A stretch of 64,000 nt of DNA from Acidaminococcus hominis (GTDB taxonomy: Bacteria; Bacillota; Negativicutes; Acidaminococcales; Acidaminococcaceae): assembly GCF_021044795.1 (NCBI RefSeq), contig NZ_JAJNOP010000001.1. The stretch is one strand, 5' to 3'. Shown here piece by piece: positions 24,435-34,186 of the stretch (position 1 is its first letter; each line of letters begins with the position of its first letter). The notes beneath the pieces are model-generated. The model did no database searches. It was not told the origin of the DNA and saw only the letters and a list, made by a program, of their open reading frames with translations. The translations under genes were made by a program, and so were the position numbers.

Positions 24435-25847
24435 ATGCAATATGCACAAGCACCTTTAGGAAGGCTGGCCGCTTTTACGGCCGGCCTTTCTTGGGAAACT
24501 TTACCTCCAGAGGTTCAGGAAGCGGCAGCCTTTCGGGTGTTGGATCTGGTCAGCGTCAGTGTGGGCGCTTCCGGGGATCCGCTGGTAGAACAAATGAAGA
24601 AGGCCCTCCGGGAACTGTATCCGGAGGTGCCCCAGCGGGGGGCGGCCCTGTTTGGAGAACCGGGGAGCCAGTGGAGTCCCGAAAATGCAGCCTTTTTGAA
24701 CGCCATGCTGGCCCATACCCTGGAACTGGATGATGTGCATCCGGCCTCCAAAAATCATGCGTCCGCCTGCCTGATTCCCGCAGCCTGGAGCCTGGGGCAA
24801 TTTTTGCAGGTGACCGGGCCCCAGCTGCTGACGGCGGTGGTGGCGGGCTACGAAACGGCCTTCCGCATCGGCATAGCCTTTGGGGTGGCAGCCCACCGGA
24901 AACGGGGCTGGCACGCCACGGCTACCTGCGGAATTTTTGGGGCGGCAGCGGCCTGTGCCCAGCTGCTCCGGCTGACCCCGGAACAGACGGCCAGCGCCCT
25001 GGGGCTGGCCGGGTCCCAAAGCACCGGGGTTTGGGCCTTTTTGGGGGACGGCACCAATTCCAAGGTGCTGAATCCGGCCCATGCAGCGGCCTGCGGCCTG
25101 CGCAGCGCCTACCTGGCCAAATACGGCCTGACGGGTCCTGTCCACATTCTGGAAGCCCAGGACGGGGGCCTTTTGGGCGCCATGAGTGACGGCGGCCAGG
25201 TGGAAAAGGTTTGCGCCGGCTTGGGCGAGACCTGGGAAATCCTGCGTATGGACATGAAGCCCTATCCCTGCTGCCGGTCCGCCCACGGGGGCATTGACGG
25301 GGCCCTGCAGCTCCGCCAATCCCTGCTCACCGGCCGGGAACAGGGCCGGGACGCAGAAGCCCAGGCCGTTTTGGAACGGACGGAGTCCCTCACGGCGGCC
25401 ACCTACAAAATTGGCTACCAGCAGTGCGCCGTCAGTGCAGGCTGCCTTCACCCCAAGACCCCGGGCGAAGCCAAGTTTTCCCTGCCCTATGCACTTGCCT
25501 ATAGCCTTTTGTACGGCCGGGTGGATGGCAGCAGCTTTACCCCGGAGGCGGTGCAGGATCCCCGGCTTCAGGCCCTGCTGCCCCGGATTACCGTCACGGA
25601 GGATCCGGAGCTCACCGCCGCCTATCCGGACCACTGGAGCTGCCGGACCACCCTGCGGCTGAAAAATGGCCAGGAAGTGACGGCCTGGGTGGAGGACCCT
25701 ACCGGTTCCTACCGCCGTCCCCTTTCGCCCCAGGCTGCCCTGGACAAGGCAGAAAGCCTGCTGGCCCACAAGTATCCCCACGGCACCCGGGCCCTGGCCC
25801 AAAGCCTGCTGGACCTGGCCCAGGCCCAGCAGCTGCCCAGAATTTAG
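24435..25847 (+). CDS. MmgE/PrpD-family protein, copy 1
   Basis: This ~470-residue protein belongs to the MmgE/PrpD fold, which includes 2-methylcitrate dehydratase and cis-aconitate decarboxylase. Family motifs are HTLELDDVHPASKNHAS, GYETAFRIG, GWHATATCGIFGAAAACA, LGLAGSQSTG and DMKPYPCCRSAHGGIDGA. ATG 24435 follows GTGAGG by six bases; an in-frame GTG at 24423 would overlap the hydratase stop. It ends the isomerase-hydratase-PrpD operon. Reaction cannot be fixed: dehydration of a methylcitrate-like acid, epimerisation, or decarboxylation are all known in the family. A paralogue lies at 34444-35841. Confidence 0.85.
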   Translation: MQYAQAPLGRLAAFTAGLSWETLPPEVQEAAAFRVLDLVSVSVGASGDPLVEQMKKALRELYPEVPQRGAALFGEPGSQWSPENAAFLNAMLAHTLELDDVHPASKNHASACLIPAAWSLGQFLQVTGPQLLTAVVAGYETAFRIGIAFGVAAHRKRGWHATATCGIFGAAAACAQLLRLTPEQTASALGLAGSQSTGVWAFLGDGTNSKVLNPAHAAACGLRSAYLAKYGLTGPVHILEAQDGGLLGAMSDGGQVEKVCAGLGETWEILRMDMKPYPCCRSAHGGIDGALQLRQSLLTGREQGRDAEAQAVLERTESLTAATYKIGYQQCAVSAGCLHPKTPGEAKFSLPYALAYSLLYGRVDGSSFTPEAVQDPRLQALLPRITVTEDPELTAAYPDHWSCRTTLRLKNGQEVTAWVEDPTGSYRRPLSPQAALDKAESLLAHKYPHGTRALAQSLLDLAQAQQLPRI

Positions 25848-25894
25848 CGTAATCCTCCTTTTTTATACAAAACCAACAACCAACAACAAACCAC

Positions 25895-25935
25895 AAAAAA
25901 CAGCGAGCCGCAGGAGAACGGTTCGCTGTTTTTTG
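25895..25935. terminator. Bidirectional terminator after PrpD-like gene 1
   Basis: AAAAAACAGCGAGCCG pairs with CGGTTCGCTGTTTTTT around a short purine-rich loop; it serves the convergent LysR gene too. Confidence 0.8.
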
Positions 25936-25943
25936 TGTTAGTT

Positions 25944-26879
25944 TTAGGTTGGGGAAGTCGGGCTGCCCAGGACGTCCTGGATGACCTGATTCAGGGCCAA
26001 GGCTGCCCGGGAATGGTACCGGTCCGGGGACATGGCGGTGGCCAGCTCCATGGTAAAGCCGTCCTGCCCCAGGGACAGGAAAACAGCCGGCTGGAAATAG
26101 TGCCGGGAGCTGTAATAGGTAAAAGCCAGTCCCTGTCCGGAGGCTGCCAGGGAGGCAGCAAACATGGCGGACAGGTTTTCGTTGTAGGTCTTTGGCGTAA
26201 GCTTGGTGTTCTGGAAAATCCGCCGGGCTTCCCGGCCCAAAATGGTGTCGTAGCTGCTGAGCAGGAACTCAAACTGGGCCGCATCATGGATATCGATATA
26301 GCGGGGAATGGGGGATTTCCGGCCGGCGCTTTGGCCGGTCTTGGCCAGCTGGACTACGGGGTGCTGGGGGTGGGCAATCAGGCAGATTTCGTCTTCCATC
26401 AGGAATTGGGCCTTAATCCGGCTGTGCTTTTCCGGCATGGCCAGCAGGGCTACGTCAATCTCCCCGGTGAGCAGCATCTGCTCCAGGGCCAGGGAGTTCT
26501 GCTCCTCGATGCGCACGTGGATGTCCGGGTATTTGCTCCGGAATACCTTCAGTACCGGGGGCAGCAGGTAGGACCCCCGGAAGGAACTGATGCCCAGGAT
26601 TACGTGGCCGCCCTTTAGGTTGGCAATATCCTGCATTTGGTCCTGGACCCGGTGGTAGGCTGCGGCCGACTGGTAGGCAAAGTCCAGCAGCAATTTCCCG
26701 GCTTCCGTAAGCCGCACCCCGCTGGCGGTCCGAATGAACAGGGGGTAGCCCAGGTTGGCCTCGTAGGAGCTGAGAAACTGGGACAGGCTGGACTGGGCCA
26801 TGTACAGCCGGCCGGCGGCCTTGGAGATGCTTTTTTCTTCTGCAATGGCAATAAAATATTCCAAATCCCGTATTTCCAT
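25944..26879 (-). CDS. LysR-family regulator (next to DUF6282/permease operon)
   Basis: This 311-residue regulator has the N-terminal winged helix (ISKAAGRLYMAQSSLSQFLSSYEANLG) and an effector domain from about 90 (GHVILGISSFRGSYLLPPVL). It is divergent from the DUF6282 protein and permease at 27092-29360, so these are its likely targets. The 211-bp shared region contains ATCGG/CCGAT and several T-N11-A-like sites, none decisive. Confidence 0.87.
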   Translation of the reverse strand: MEIRDLEYFIAIAEEKSISKAAGRLYMAQSSLSQFLSSYEANLGYPLFIRTASGVRLTEAGKLLLDFAYQSAAAYHRVQDQMQDIANLKGGHVILGISSFRGSYLLPPVLKVFRSKYPDIHVRIEEQNSLALEQMLLTGEIDVALLAMPEKHSRIKAQFLMEDEICLIAHPQHPVVQLAKTGQSAGRKSPIPRYIDIHDAAQFEFLLSSYDTILGREARRIFQNTKLTPKTYNENLSAMFAASLAASGQGLAFTYYSSRHYFQPAVFLSLGQDGFTMELATAMSPDRYHSRAALALNQVIQDVLGSPTSPT

Positions 26880-27091
26880 GGTATTTCCTTTCTATACTAC
26901 TATTTTCCGAGGGTGTTTTGGCGAGAGAGCCCTGCGTCAACTGTATAGGCCTCTTATTTTTAGTTAACCCATCGGTTTTTCCGATATCAAGTATATCAAA
27001 TTTTTGCATTCTTTCCCAATCGTTTTCATACTATTATGAACAAAGAACGAGAAATTCGGTAATTCAGAATTTTAGAAAAGGGGAGACAGAA

Positions 27092-27982
27092 ATGAGCAGA
27101 GTATCCTTACAGGGCATTTGTGACATGCACGTCCACACCAATCCGGATCTGCGGCTGCGGGCCTACAACGATTTGCAGCTGGCGGACGCCGCCGTACGGG
27201 TGGGGGCCAGAGCCATTGTGATCAAATCCCATCTGGGCTTTACGGTAAACCGGGCGGCCATTGCCAACGCCTATGTAGAAAAGGTGTACGGCAAGAACAC
27301 GGGCTTTACCATGTACGGCGGGGTGGTCATGAACAAGATCATCGGCGGGGTAAACCCGGAAGCCGTGGAAAAAGGCCTGAAACTGGGGGCCAAGGTGATT
27401 TGGCTGCCCACCCAGTCCGCCAAACGCCATATGGAAAAGCTGGGACAGGACCCTGCTCTGGGCATCGAGCTGGTCCGGGACGGCAAGGTGATTCCGGAAC
27501 TGGAAACGGTGTTTGGCCTGGTCCGGGATTACAAGGCGGTGCTGGCCACGGCCCATGTATCCCCGGAAGAAGCCTTTGTGGTGGTGGAAGCTGCCCGGAA
27601 GGCCGGGGTGGAGAAAATCGTCATCACCCATCCGGAATGGTGGGTCTGTGACTACAGCCTGGAAGACCAGATTCGTTTGGTCAAGGATTACGATGTGATT
27701 TTGGAACGGTGCTACGCCCAAAATATGGGCAAGGGTAAAAAGTACCATTTGAACCTGAAAGAAAATGCGGAACTGATCCAAACCGTTGGCTATCAGCACG
27801 TGATGGTGGATACGGACGGGGGTCAGGTGGAAAACCCGGATTGGGAAACCGAAATCTACGAGTATATGCACTACCTTGTGGAATACGGGATTCCCGAAGA
27901 ACAGGTCTACTACATGACCAAGATCATCCCTTACCGCCTGCTGGGCATCACCGACGAACCGGTGGGAGCCGCCCAAGATTGA
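27092..27982 (+). CDS. DUF6282-type amidohydrolase-like protein, copy 1
   Basis: This 296-residue protein resembles a TIM-barrel metal hydrolase. The order of likely metal ligands is DMHVHTNPD (HxH, residues about 11-19), VIKSHLGFT (Lys and His), TAHVSPEEAF (His), ITHPEW (His) and VDTDGGQ (Asp), as in amidohydrolases. I recognise it as DUF6282; the function of that family is not known to me. It is followed 64 bp later by a MatC-like permease and is divergent from a LysR gene, so it should act on an imported carboxylate or its product, for instance as a hydrolase or decarboxylase. A diverged paralogue is at 36944-37804. No signal peptide. Confidence 0.75.
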   Translation: MSRVSLQGICDMHVHTNPDLRLRAYNDLQLADAAVRVGARAIVIKSHLGFTVNRAAIANAYVEKVYGKNTGFTMYGGVVMNKIIGGVNPEAVEKGLKLGAKVIWLPTQSAKRHMEKLGQDPALGIELVRDGKVIPELETVFGLVRDYKAVLATAHVSPEEAFVVVEAARKAGVEKIVITHPEWWVCDYSLEDQIRLVKDYDVILERCYAQNMGKGKKYHLNLKENAELIQTVGYQHVMVDTDGGQVENPDWETEIYEYMHYLVEYGIPEEQVYYMTKIIPYRLLGITDEPVGAAQD

Positions 27983-28046
27983 TTTTCCCAAGCTTCAGGG
28001 AGCGGGGGCCTCTGAAGCAGACTAGCTGAAAAGGAGAAAAATCATC

Positions 28047-29360
28047 ATGCTGAGTGCTTTTATTATCTTATCCATTGCTGTGGCCATTTACCTGGGGTAC
28101 AAAACCCAGCTGAACACCGGTCTCTTTTGTATTGTCTTTGCCTATATCATTGGCTGTCTGGTTATGGGGCTGAAGCCGAAAAACGTCATCGCCTTCTGGC
28201 CCATCAGCACCATGTTCGTAATTCTGTCCGTATCCCTGTTTTATAACATTGCCGCCATTAACGGAACCCTGGAAAAAATGTCCGGGTCCCTGCTGTATGC
28301 CTGCCGGAAGTTCCCGGGAATGCTGCCGTTTGCCCTGTTTGCTGTAGCCGTTATCCTGTCCGTGATGGGCGCCACCTATTTCACGGTACTGGCTTTCCTG
28401 GCACCCATTACGCTGGTCATCTGCGATGAATCCCGGATGGACAAGCTGACCGGGGCTGTGGCCATCAACTGCGGCGCCTTGTGCGGCGGGGACTTTCCTA
28501 CCTCCAACCTGGGGGTCATCTTCCGGGGCCTGGCGGATACGGCTTATGAAAACAGCCCGGGCCTGGTGGGTCCGGATTCCTTCAACCTGGAAATGCAGAT
28601 TTTCCTGTTCTCCGTGGTCTTTTCCATCATCTTGATTGCCCTGTTCCGCTATGGCCTGAAAGCCAACCGGAATATCGGCCAGGGCGTTGCTTTCAAGAAG
28701 CCTGAACCCTTTACCGGCAAACAGAAATCCACCCTGACCTTAATGGTGGTCATGATGGTGGTGGTACTGATTTTCCCTCTGCTGAAGATTTTCCTGCCCA
28801 CGGATCCTACCATCAAATACTTTGCCAACCTGGTTGACGTAGGCCTGGTGGCCATTATCTTTGCGGTTATTGGTCTTCTCATGGGTCTGGCTCCCCAGAA
28901 GGAAGCCATTGCCAAGATTCCCTGGAATACTATCATCATGATTGCCGGGGCAGGCATGCTCATTGCCGTTGCCGTACACGCAGGTACCATCAAGATGCTT
29001 AGCACCTGGGTGGGCAGCAATGTACCAAAACCGCTGATTCCCATTGCCTTCTCCATCATTGCCGCCATCATGAGCTTCTTCAGCTCCACCACGGGCGTGG
29101 TTACCCCGGCCCTGTTCCCGCTGATTCCGGAACTGGCCGATACGGCCAGCATTTCCGCACCGGTGCTGTTTGCCTGCACGGTGCTGGGGGCCCAGTCCAG
29201 TGCCATCAGCCCCTTTTCCTCCGGCGGTTCCCTGATTCTGGGTTCTGCTCCTAAGGAAGAAGAGCGGAATACCCTGTTCAGCCGGCTGCTGCTGGTGGCC
29301 GTGCCCGTCAGCATTGTAGTCTGCGCTGCCTACAACTTTGTGGTAGCCCTGATGCTGTAA
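28047..29360 (+). CDS. MatC-like SLC13-superfamily carboxylate permease, second
   Basis: This 437-residue membrane protein has about 12 hydrophobic segments. GALCGGDFPTSNLGVIF and GAQSSAISPFSSGGSLIL are the two internal family signatures near the ends of each half, and SFFSSTTGVVTPALFPLIP lies before the latter. It is co-directional with the DUF6282 gene and has AAAAGGAG before its ATG. It is clearly related to the permease at 18640 but diverged, so the two probably move different acids. Confidence 0.82.
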   Translation: MLSAFIILSIAVAIYLGYKTQLNTGLFCIVFAYIIGCLVMGLKPKNVIAFWPISTMFVILSVSLFYNIAAINGTLEKMSGSLLYACRKFPGMLPFALFAVAVILSVMGATYFTVLAFLAPITLVICDESRMDKLTGAVAINCGALCGGDFPTSNLGVIFRGLADTAYENSPGLVGPDSFNLEMQIFLFSVVFSIILIALFRYGLKANRNIGQGVAFKKPEPFTGKQKSTLTLMVVMMVVVLIFPLLKIFLPTDPTIKYFANLVDVGLVAIIFAVIGLLMGLAPQKEAIAKIPWNTIIMIAGAGMLIAVAVHAGTIKMLSTWVGSNVPKPLIPIAFSIIAAIMSFFSSTTGVVTPALFPLIPELADTASISAPVLFACTVLGAQSSAISPFSSGGSLILGSAPKEEERNTLFSRLLLVAVPVSIVVCAAYNFVVALML

Positions 29361-29384
29361 GAATCGATTTTCCTGTAATTCCAT

Positions 29385-29426
29385 AAAAAAACGGTATTTC
29401 TGTTGGATGCAGAAATACCGTTTTTT
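29385..29426. terminator. Bidirectional terminator after second permease
   Basis: AAAAAACGGTATTTCTG pairs perfectly with CAGAAATACCGTTTTTT around TTGGATG. Confidence 0.88.
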
Positions 29427-29447
29427 GTGTCTATTTTGTTTGGGGGC

Positions 29448-30323
29448 TTACTTGTCTTCCGCCAGGGGATAGGCCTGGGTAATAAAATCGATAAAGGCTT
29501 TCAGCCCGGAGAGTTTGGTGTAGTCCTTCCGGTAGTACAGCCAGGTTTCCCGGATCAGGGGATTGCCCTTGGAATCGGTGAGAATTTGGGCCTGGAGGCC
29601 CGGAGTATCCTGGCCGCAGCTTTGGGTCAGGAAGGTAAAGCCCAGGCCCTGCTGGACCATTTTCAGGCTGGTATCCATGGCATCGGTCTCGATGGTGGTC
29701 ATCGGGGGCTGGGAAAAATGGGCGTACCACCAGTCGTCCAAAAGGTCCTGCATGGCTGGGTCCGTGGTGTAGTGGATGTAGGGGAAACTGGGCAGCTTTG
29801 TCAGGTCCAGGGGTCCCTTGCTGAAGGCACAGATGGGGTCCTGCCACAAAAAGCGTTTTTCTTCTTCCCAGTTCCGGTCCCCCCGGACGATGCACAGTTG
29901 GAATTTCCCTTCCCGAAAATCCCGGTACAGGTGCTGGCTGAAGCCGCTGCGCAGGTGAATTTCCACCTGGGGATAGACGGCCTTGAACTGGCTCAGCAGC
30001 TTGGGCATATGGTATTTGCTGAATACGTTGGAGCAGGCGATGGATATGGAGCCTGCCGGCCGGGACTGGAAGGAGGAAAGCTCCGCCCGGATGGCCTGGT
30101 AGTCCTTTTCCTGCTGGAGGCAGTAGGCGTAGAGCCGCTCGCCTTCCGGGGTGAAGGTAATGCCCCGGGGCTGGCGGAGCACCAGGGTGCAGTCAAATTC
30201 CTTTTCCAGGTTGCGCAGCCGGTGGCTCAGGGCCGGCTGGGAAATAAACAGGCGCTTGGCGGTATGGGTAATATTCTTTTCTTCATACAGTGTCTTGAAC
30301 AGATCGATATCACTGCTGTTCAT
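29448..30323 (-). CDS. LysR-family regulator (next to second YbhJ-like gene)
   Basis: This 291-residue regulator begins MNSSDIDLFKTLYEEKNITH, with helix-turn-helix AKRLFISQPALSHRLRNLE and an effector domain from about 90 (GSISIACSNVFSKYHMPKLL). I start at ATG 30323 after AAAGGAGATGTTCC; longer frames lead into the divergent promoter. Its divergent neighbour is the YbhJ-like gene at 30487. Confidence 0.87.
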   Translation of the reverse strand: MNSSDIDLFKTLYEEKNITHTAKRLFISQPALSHRLRNLEKEFDCTLVLRQPRGITFTPEGERLYAYCLQQEKDYQAIRAELSSFQSRPAGSISIACSNVFSKYHMPKLLSQFKAVYPQVEIHLRSGFSQHLYRDFREGKFQLCIVRGDRNWEEEKRFLWQDPICAFSKGPLDLTKLPSFPYIHYTTDPAMQDLLDDWWYAHFSQPPMTTIETDAMDTSLKMVQQGLGFTFLTQSCGQDTPGLQAQILTDSKGNPLIRETWLYYRKDYTKLSGLKAFIDFITQAYPLAEDK

Positions 30324-30413
30324 AGGAACATCTCCTTTGGCGAAAGGACAAACGGCAAGAAAAGTACAAATAGAAATAAATATATGTGATGGGAAGCGGA
30401 AAGAAAGATATAT

Positions 30414-30442
30414 TTGTTCTATGATTATAAACAGGGTATCAT
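30414..30442 (+). promoter_or_regulatory. Promoter of second YbhJ-like gene
   Basis: TTGTTC (30414-30419) and TATCAT (30437-30442) are 17 bp apart, giving a start near 30450 and a short leader to the GTG at 30487. Confidence 0.5.
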
Positions 30443-30486
30443 AAAAGCAGTATAAAATGCAAGTCCCACAAAGGAGCGTGAAGCAA

Positions 30487-32772
30487 GTGGTACAGTTGAT
30501 TTCGGAAGGCGTATATTGGCATGAAGGCAAGCTTTGGCAGGAAGGGGAAGCAGCCGCCCGGGGGTGGAAGCCCCAGGCTGCAGAAGGGCGGAAAAAGACC
30601 CTGGCCTATCAGGTACTGACCCAGCATAGTGACGGGCAGGACGGGGGGCTCCATATCCATTTTGATTCCCTGACTTCTCCGGACATTGGGTACATGGGCA
30701 TTGTCCAAACGGCGGTAGCCAGCGGCCTGGACCATTTTCCCCTGCCTTATGTGATGACAAATTGTCATAATACTCTGGCGGCCGTAGGGGGCACGGTCAA
30801 CGAGGACGACCATGTCTTTGGCCTGTCCGCTGCCAAAAAGTTTGGGGGCATCTACGTGCCGCCCCATATGGCGGTCATCCACCAATATATGCGGGAGCGC
30901 ATGACGGGCGGCGGCCGGATGATTTTGGGCTCTGACAGCCACACCCGCTACGGAGCCTTTGGCACCATGGGCGTAGGGGAAGGGGGTCCGGAACTGGTAA
31001 AGCAGCTCCTGGGCCACACCTACGATATCCCGCTGCCCCAGGTGGTGGCCGTGTACCTAAAGGGAGCACCCCGGCACGGCATCGGTCCCCAGGACGTGGC
31101 CCTTGCCATTGAAAAAGCCGTTTACAAAAAAGGCTTTGTGAAAAACAAGGTACTGGAATTTGTGGGACCGGGGATTACCGGGCTTTCCATGGATTTTCGC
31201 AATGGCATCGACGTAATGACCACGGAAACCACCTGCCTGAGCACCATCTGGTGTACGGATGGGGTGGTGCGCCAGTACCTGACGGAGCATCAGCGGCCGG
31301 AAGCCTATAAGGAAATGAACCCTGGGGATATGGCCTATTACGATGGGGCCGTTGTGGTAGACCTGGGCCAGGTGGAGTCCATGATCGCCATGCCCTTCCA
31401 TCCCAGCCATGTCTATACCCTCAAGGAATTAAACGCCGGAGGCCGGGAACTGCTCCAGGAAATTGAGCAGGAAGCCTTAAAGAGCCTGGAACGGAAGGAT
31501 TTGTCCCTGCACCTGGCGGACCAGTACTACGACGGGAAAATGCACTGCGATACCGGGGTGATTGCCGGCTGCTCCGGCGGCCTGTATGAGAATATTATGG
31601 CGGCTGCCCGGATTCTCAAGGGCAAAAATATTGGACCGGAACGGTTTACCTTCTCCGTCTATCCCTCCAGCCAGCCTATTTACGTGGACCTGATGCGCAA
31701 GGGAGCCCTGCTGGATTTGATGGACGCAGGGACCATTGTCCGCTCCGCCTTCTGCGGACCCTGCTTTGGGGCCTGCGATACCCCCAACAACCACGGCTTC
31801 AGTATCCGGCACACCACCCGGAACTTCCCCACCCGGGAAGGCTCCAAGCCCGGCAGCGGCCAATTGGCTTCGGTGGCCCTCATGGACGCCCGGAGCATTG
31901 CGGCCACCGCTGCCCAGGGCGGCGCCCTGACCCCGGCTACGGAAGTGGAGTACGATGACCAGGTGCCGGCCTACCATTTTGATTCCCTGCCCTATGACCA
32001 TAAGGTGGTGGACTGCTACCAAAAGGGCCAGCCGGAGGTTTCCCTGGTTTATGGCCCGGCCATTAAGCCCTGGCCGTCCATCCAGCCCCTGAACCAGAAC
32101 CTGCTGGTGCAGGTGGCTGCCTACCTGGATGACCCGGTAACCTCTACGGACGATTTGATTCCCTCCGGCGGCGAAACGTCTTCCCACCGGTCGGACCCCT
32201 ATGCCCTGGCGGAATTTGCCCTGAGCCAAAAAGCTCCGGAATATGTGGGCCGGGCCAAAGCCGTCCAGGCCCTGGAAAAGGCAAGACAAGCAGGCCAGCT
32301 GACCCCGGAACTGACGGCGGTGTATGCAGCCTTAAAGGAAACCCTGAAGCTGACAGAAAGTGTGGAAGCACTGGCCAAGGATACTTCCCTGGGCAGCGTC
32401 ATCTACGCCAACAAGCCCGGGGACGGCTCTGCCCGGGAACAGGCGGCTTCCTGCCAGCGGGTGCTGGGGGGCGCTGCCAACCTGGCCCTGGAATACGCTA
32501 CCAAGCGCTACCGGAGCAATGTGATGAACTGGGGGATGCTGCCCTTCCTTATGGACCCGGAGGAGAAGACCAAATTGGCCCTGGGAGCCTGGATCTACCT
32601 GCCCAAGGTCCGGGAAACCCTGCTGGGCGATACAGACGCCTATACCGCCTACGTGTTCCAGGACGGCAAGGCGGTGCCCCTTTCCCTGCACCTGGGGGAC
32701 GTGGAACCGGCCCAGAAGCAGATCCTGGCAGCCGGCTGCCTGATCAACTACTACGCACAGCAAAGAAAATAA
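30487..32772 (+). CDS. YbhJ-like aconitase-superfamily hydratase, copy 2
   Basis: This 761-residue paralogue of the 22126 gene keeps the three cluster cysteines (VIAGCSGGLYENI, FCGPCFGACDTP) and the swivel motif KPGDGSAREQAAS. I prefer GTG 30487: AAGGAG stands ten bases before, and MVQLISEGVYW then lines up with the start of copy 1. An ATG at 30457 is possible but lacks a ribosome site. The gene is a single unit with its own promoter, LysR neighbour and terminator. Keeping two diverged copies suggests different substrates or conditions. Aconitase-type chemistry is inferred from the family. Confidence 0.85.
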   Translation: MVQLISEGVYWHEGKLWQEGEAAARGWKPQAAEGRKKTLAYQVLTQHSDGQDGGLHIHFDSLTSPDIGYMGIVQTAVASGLDHFPLPYVMTNCHNTLAAVGGTVNEDDHVFGLSAAKKFGGIYVPPHMAVIHQYMRERMTGGGRMILGSDSHTRYGAFGTMGVGEGGPELVKQLLGHTYDIPLPQVVAVYLKGAPRHGIGPQDVALAIEKAVYKKGFVKNKVLEFVGPGITGLSMDFRNGIDVMTTETTCLSTIWCTDGVVRQYLTEHQRPEAYKEMNPGDMAYYDGAVVVDLGQVESMIAMPFHPSHVYTLKELNAGGRELLQEIEQEALKSLERKDLSLHLADQYYDGKMHCDTGVIAGCSGGLYENIMAAARILKGKNIGPERFTFSVYPSSQPIYVDLMRKGALLDLMDAGTIVRSAFCGPCFGACDTPNNHGFSIRHTTRNFPTREGSKPGSGQLASVALMDARSIAATAAQGGALTPATEVEYDDQVPAYHFDSLPYDHKVVDCYQKGQPEVSLVYGPAIKPWPSIQPLNQNLLVQVAAYLDDPVTSTDDLIPSGGETSSHRSDPYALAEFALSQKAPEYVGRAKAVQALEKARQAGQLTPELTAVYAALKETLKLTESVEALAKDTSLGSVIYANKPGDGSAREQAASCQRVLGGAANLALEYATKRYRSNVMNWGMLPFLMDPEEKTKLALGAWIYLPKVRETLLGDTDAYTAYVFQDGKAVPLSLHLGDVEPAQKQILAAGCLINYYAQQRK

Positions 32773-32781
32773 TATAGCAGC

Positions 32782-32821
32782 AAAAAATTACCGAACACCG
32801 TCGGGTGTTCGGTAATTTTTT
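32782..32821 (+). terminator. Terminator of second YbhJ-like gene
   Basis: AAAAAATTACCGAACACC pairs with GGTGTTCGGTAATTTTTT around a GTC-type loop. Confidence 0.85.
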
Positions 32822-32841
32822 ACCTTCTTGTTAGGGCGCAT

Positions 32842-32886
32842 AAAAAAAGCCTGGCCAAAGGCAGAAACCTTTGGCCAGGCTTTTTT
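32842..32886. terminator. Terminator of the leftward permease gene
   Basis: AAAAAAAGCCTGGCCAAAGG pairs with CCTTTGGCCAGGCTTTTTT around CAGAAA. It sits 10 bp past the permease stop (minus strand) and is symmetric enough to work both ways. Confidence 0.85.
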
Positions 32887-32896
32887 GCAGGGAGTT

Positions 32897-34186
32897 TTAG
32901 TAGGACAGGGGATAGAACAGGGCCACATACACCAGGGAAACAATGACACTGATAAAGGTCAGGGGCAGGCCCGGCTTTACGAAATCGATGAACCGGTAGC
33001 CCCCGGGTTCTACGGCCATGGAGTTGGCGGGCATGGCTACAGGGGTGGCAATGGCAATGGAAGCAGCGAACCGGACGGCCACCAGCATGGCTTTGGGGCC
33101 AATTCCCAGGGTGCTGGCAATAACCAGGGCGATGGGGGTGAACAGGATAATGGTGGCTGCGTTGGACATAAAGTTGGTAATGGGGGTAATGATCAGGAAA
33201 ATGCAGAACAGGATGATCATGGGGCTGCTGATGCTGCCCAGGAAATTCAGGGTACCGTCGGCAATCATCTGGGCGGCGCCGGAATTCTTCATGGCAGCGG
33301 CCACAGGCACCATGGCGGCGTAAATGATGATGCCGCTGATGGGTACGGAACGGGAGGCCTCCTTCATGCTGATGCAGCGGAAGGCCACCACCAGAATGGC
33401 CCCAATCAGGCCGATAAAGTGCAGGGGAATACCTACTTCATCAGAGAAAATCATGCCCAGGAAAGCGCCTACCATCACGGCCAGGGAGAGAATCCGTTTC
33501 CAGGCGGGAACCTTGGAATAATCTACCGTCAGGGAGGCAGCAGAATAATCATCGTCCTGGTTTTGGGGTTCGTCCGGCAGCAGGTTATAGCCAATGGTGG
33601 CCATATAGAAAGCGGAAATCACTAAGAGCAGCAGGGACAGAGGGGCAAATTCGAAGAAGCCCATGGTTTGGCCAATGCCCAGGCCTTCCAGGGTTTCTTT
33701 CAGGAAGGGACCGGAGGTGGTGCCTACGATGGTGATGCCACCGCCAAAGCAGCAGCCTACGATAACCGGGTAAATCAATTTGGAACGCTTCATGCCGGTG
33801 GAATTGCTGACGCCTAAAATCAGGGCAATCAGCAGGGCGGCAGCACCGGTATTGGACAAAAAGCCGCTCATAATGCCGGAAAGCAGAACCGTGGCGAAAA
33901 CCAACTGCCGTTCGCTTTTGGAAAAGCGGGTGAGTATATGACCGATTTTTTCTGCCCCGCCGGTTTTAAACACGGCTTCCCCAATAACGGCCATGGACGC
34001 AATGATCATGGTGGTGGGACTGGAAAAGGATTTCAGGGCGGTGTTGGCGTCAATGGCGCCAATGAGATAGAAGCCGACGGCAACGCTTATGGCCGTGGCG
34101 GCCAGGGGAATCAATTCCGTCATAAATAGGATAAAGGCAATCAGGATAATGCCAATAACCAATGTTGCAACGCTCAAACCAAACAT
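32897..34186 (-). CDS. DASS/SLC13-family carboxylate transporter, third
   Basis: This 429-residue membrane protein shows the DASS pattern: FLSNTGAAALLIALILG (SNT motif of the first half) and ITNFMSNAATIILFTPIAL with the second, followed by ATPVAMPANSMAVEPGGYRF. It starts MFGLSVATLVIG at ATG 34186, with GGAGGAGAACATT ahead. Unlike the two MatC-like permeases it is closer to the classical Na+/dicarboxylate-citrate symporters. It is divergent from the second PrpD-like gene across a 257-bp region. Confidence 0.85.
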   Translation of the reverse strand: MFGLSVATLVIGIILIAFILFMTELIPLAATAISVAVGFYLIGAIDANTALKSFSSPTTMIIASMAVIGEAVFKTGGAEKIGHILTRFSKSERQLVFATVLLSGIMSGFLSNTGAAALLIALILGVSNSTGMKRSKLIYPVIVGCCFGGGITIVGTTSGPFLKETLEGLGIGQTMGFFEFAPLSLLLLVISAFYMATIGYNLLPDEPQNQDDDYSAASLTVDYSKVPAWKRILSLAVMVGAFLGMIFSDEVGIPLHFIGLIGAILVVAFRCISMKEASRSVPISGIIIYAAMVPVAAAMKNSGAAQMIADGTLNFLGSISSPMIILFCIFLIITPITNFMSNAATIILFTPIALVIASTLGIGPKAMLVAVRFAASIAIATPVAMPANSMAVEPGGYRFIDFVKPGLPLTFISVIVSLVYVALFYPLSY

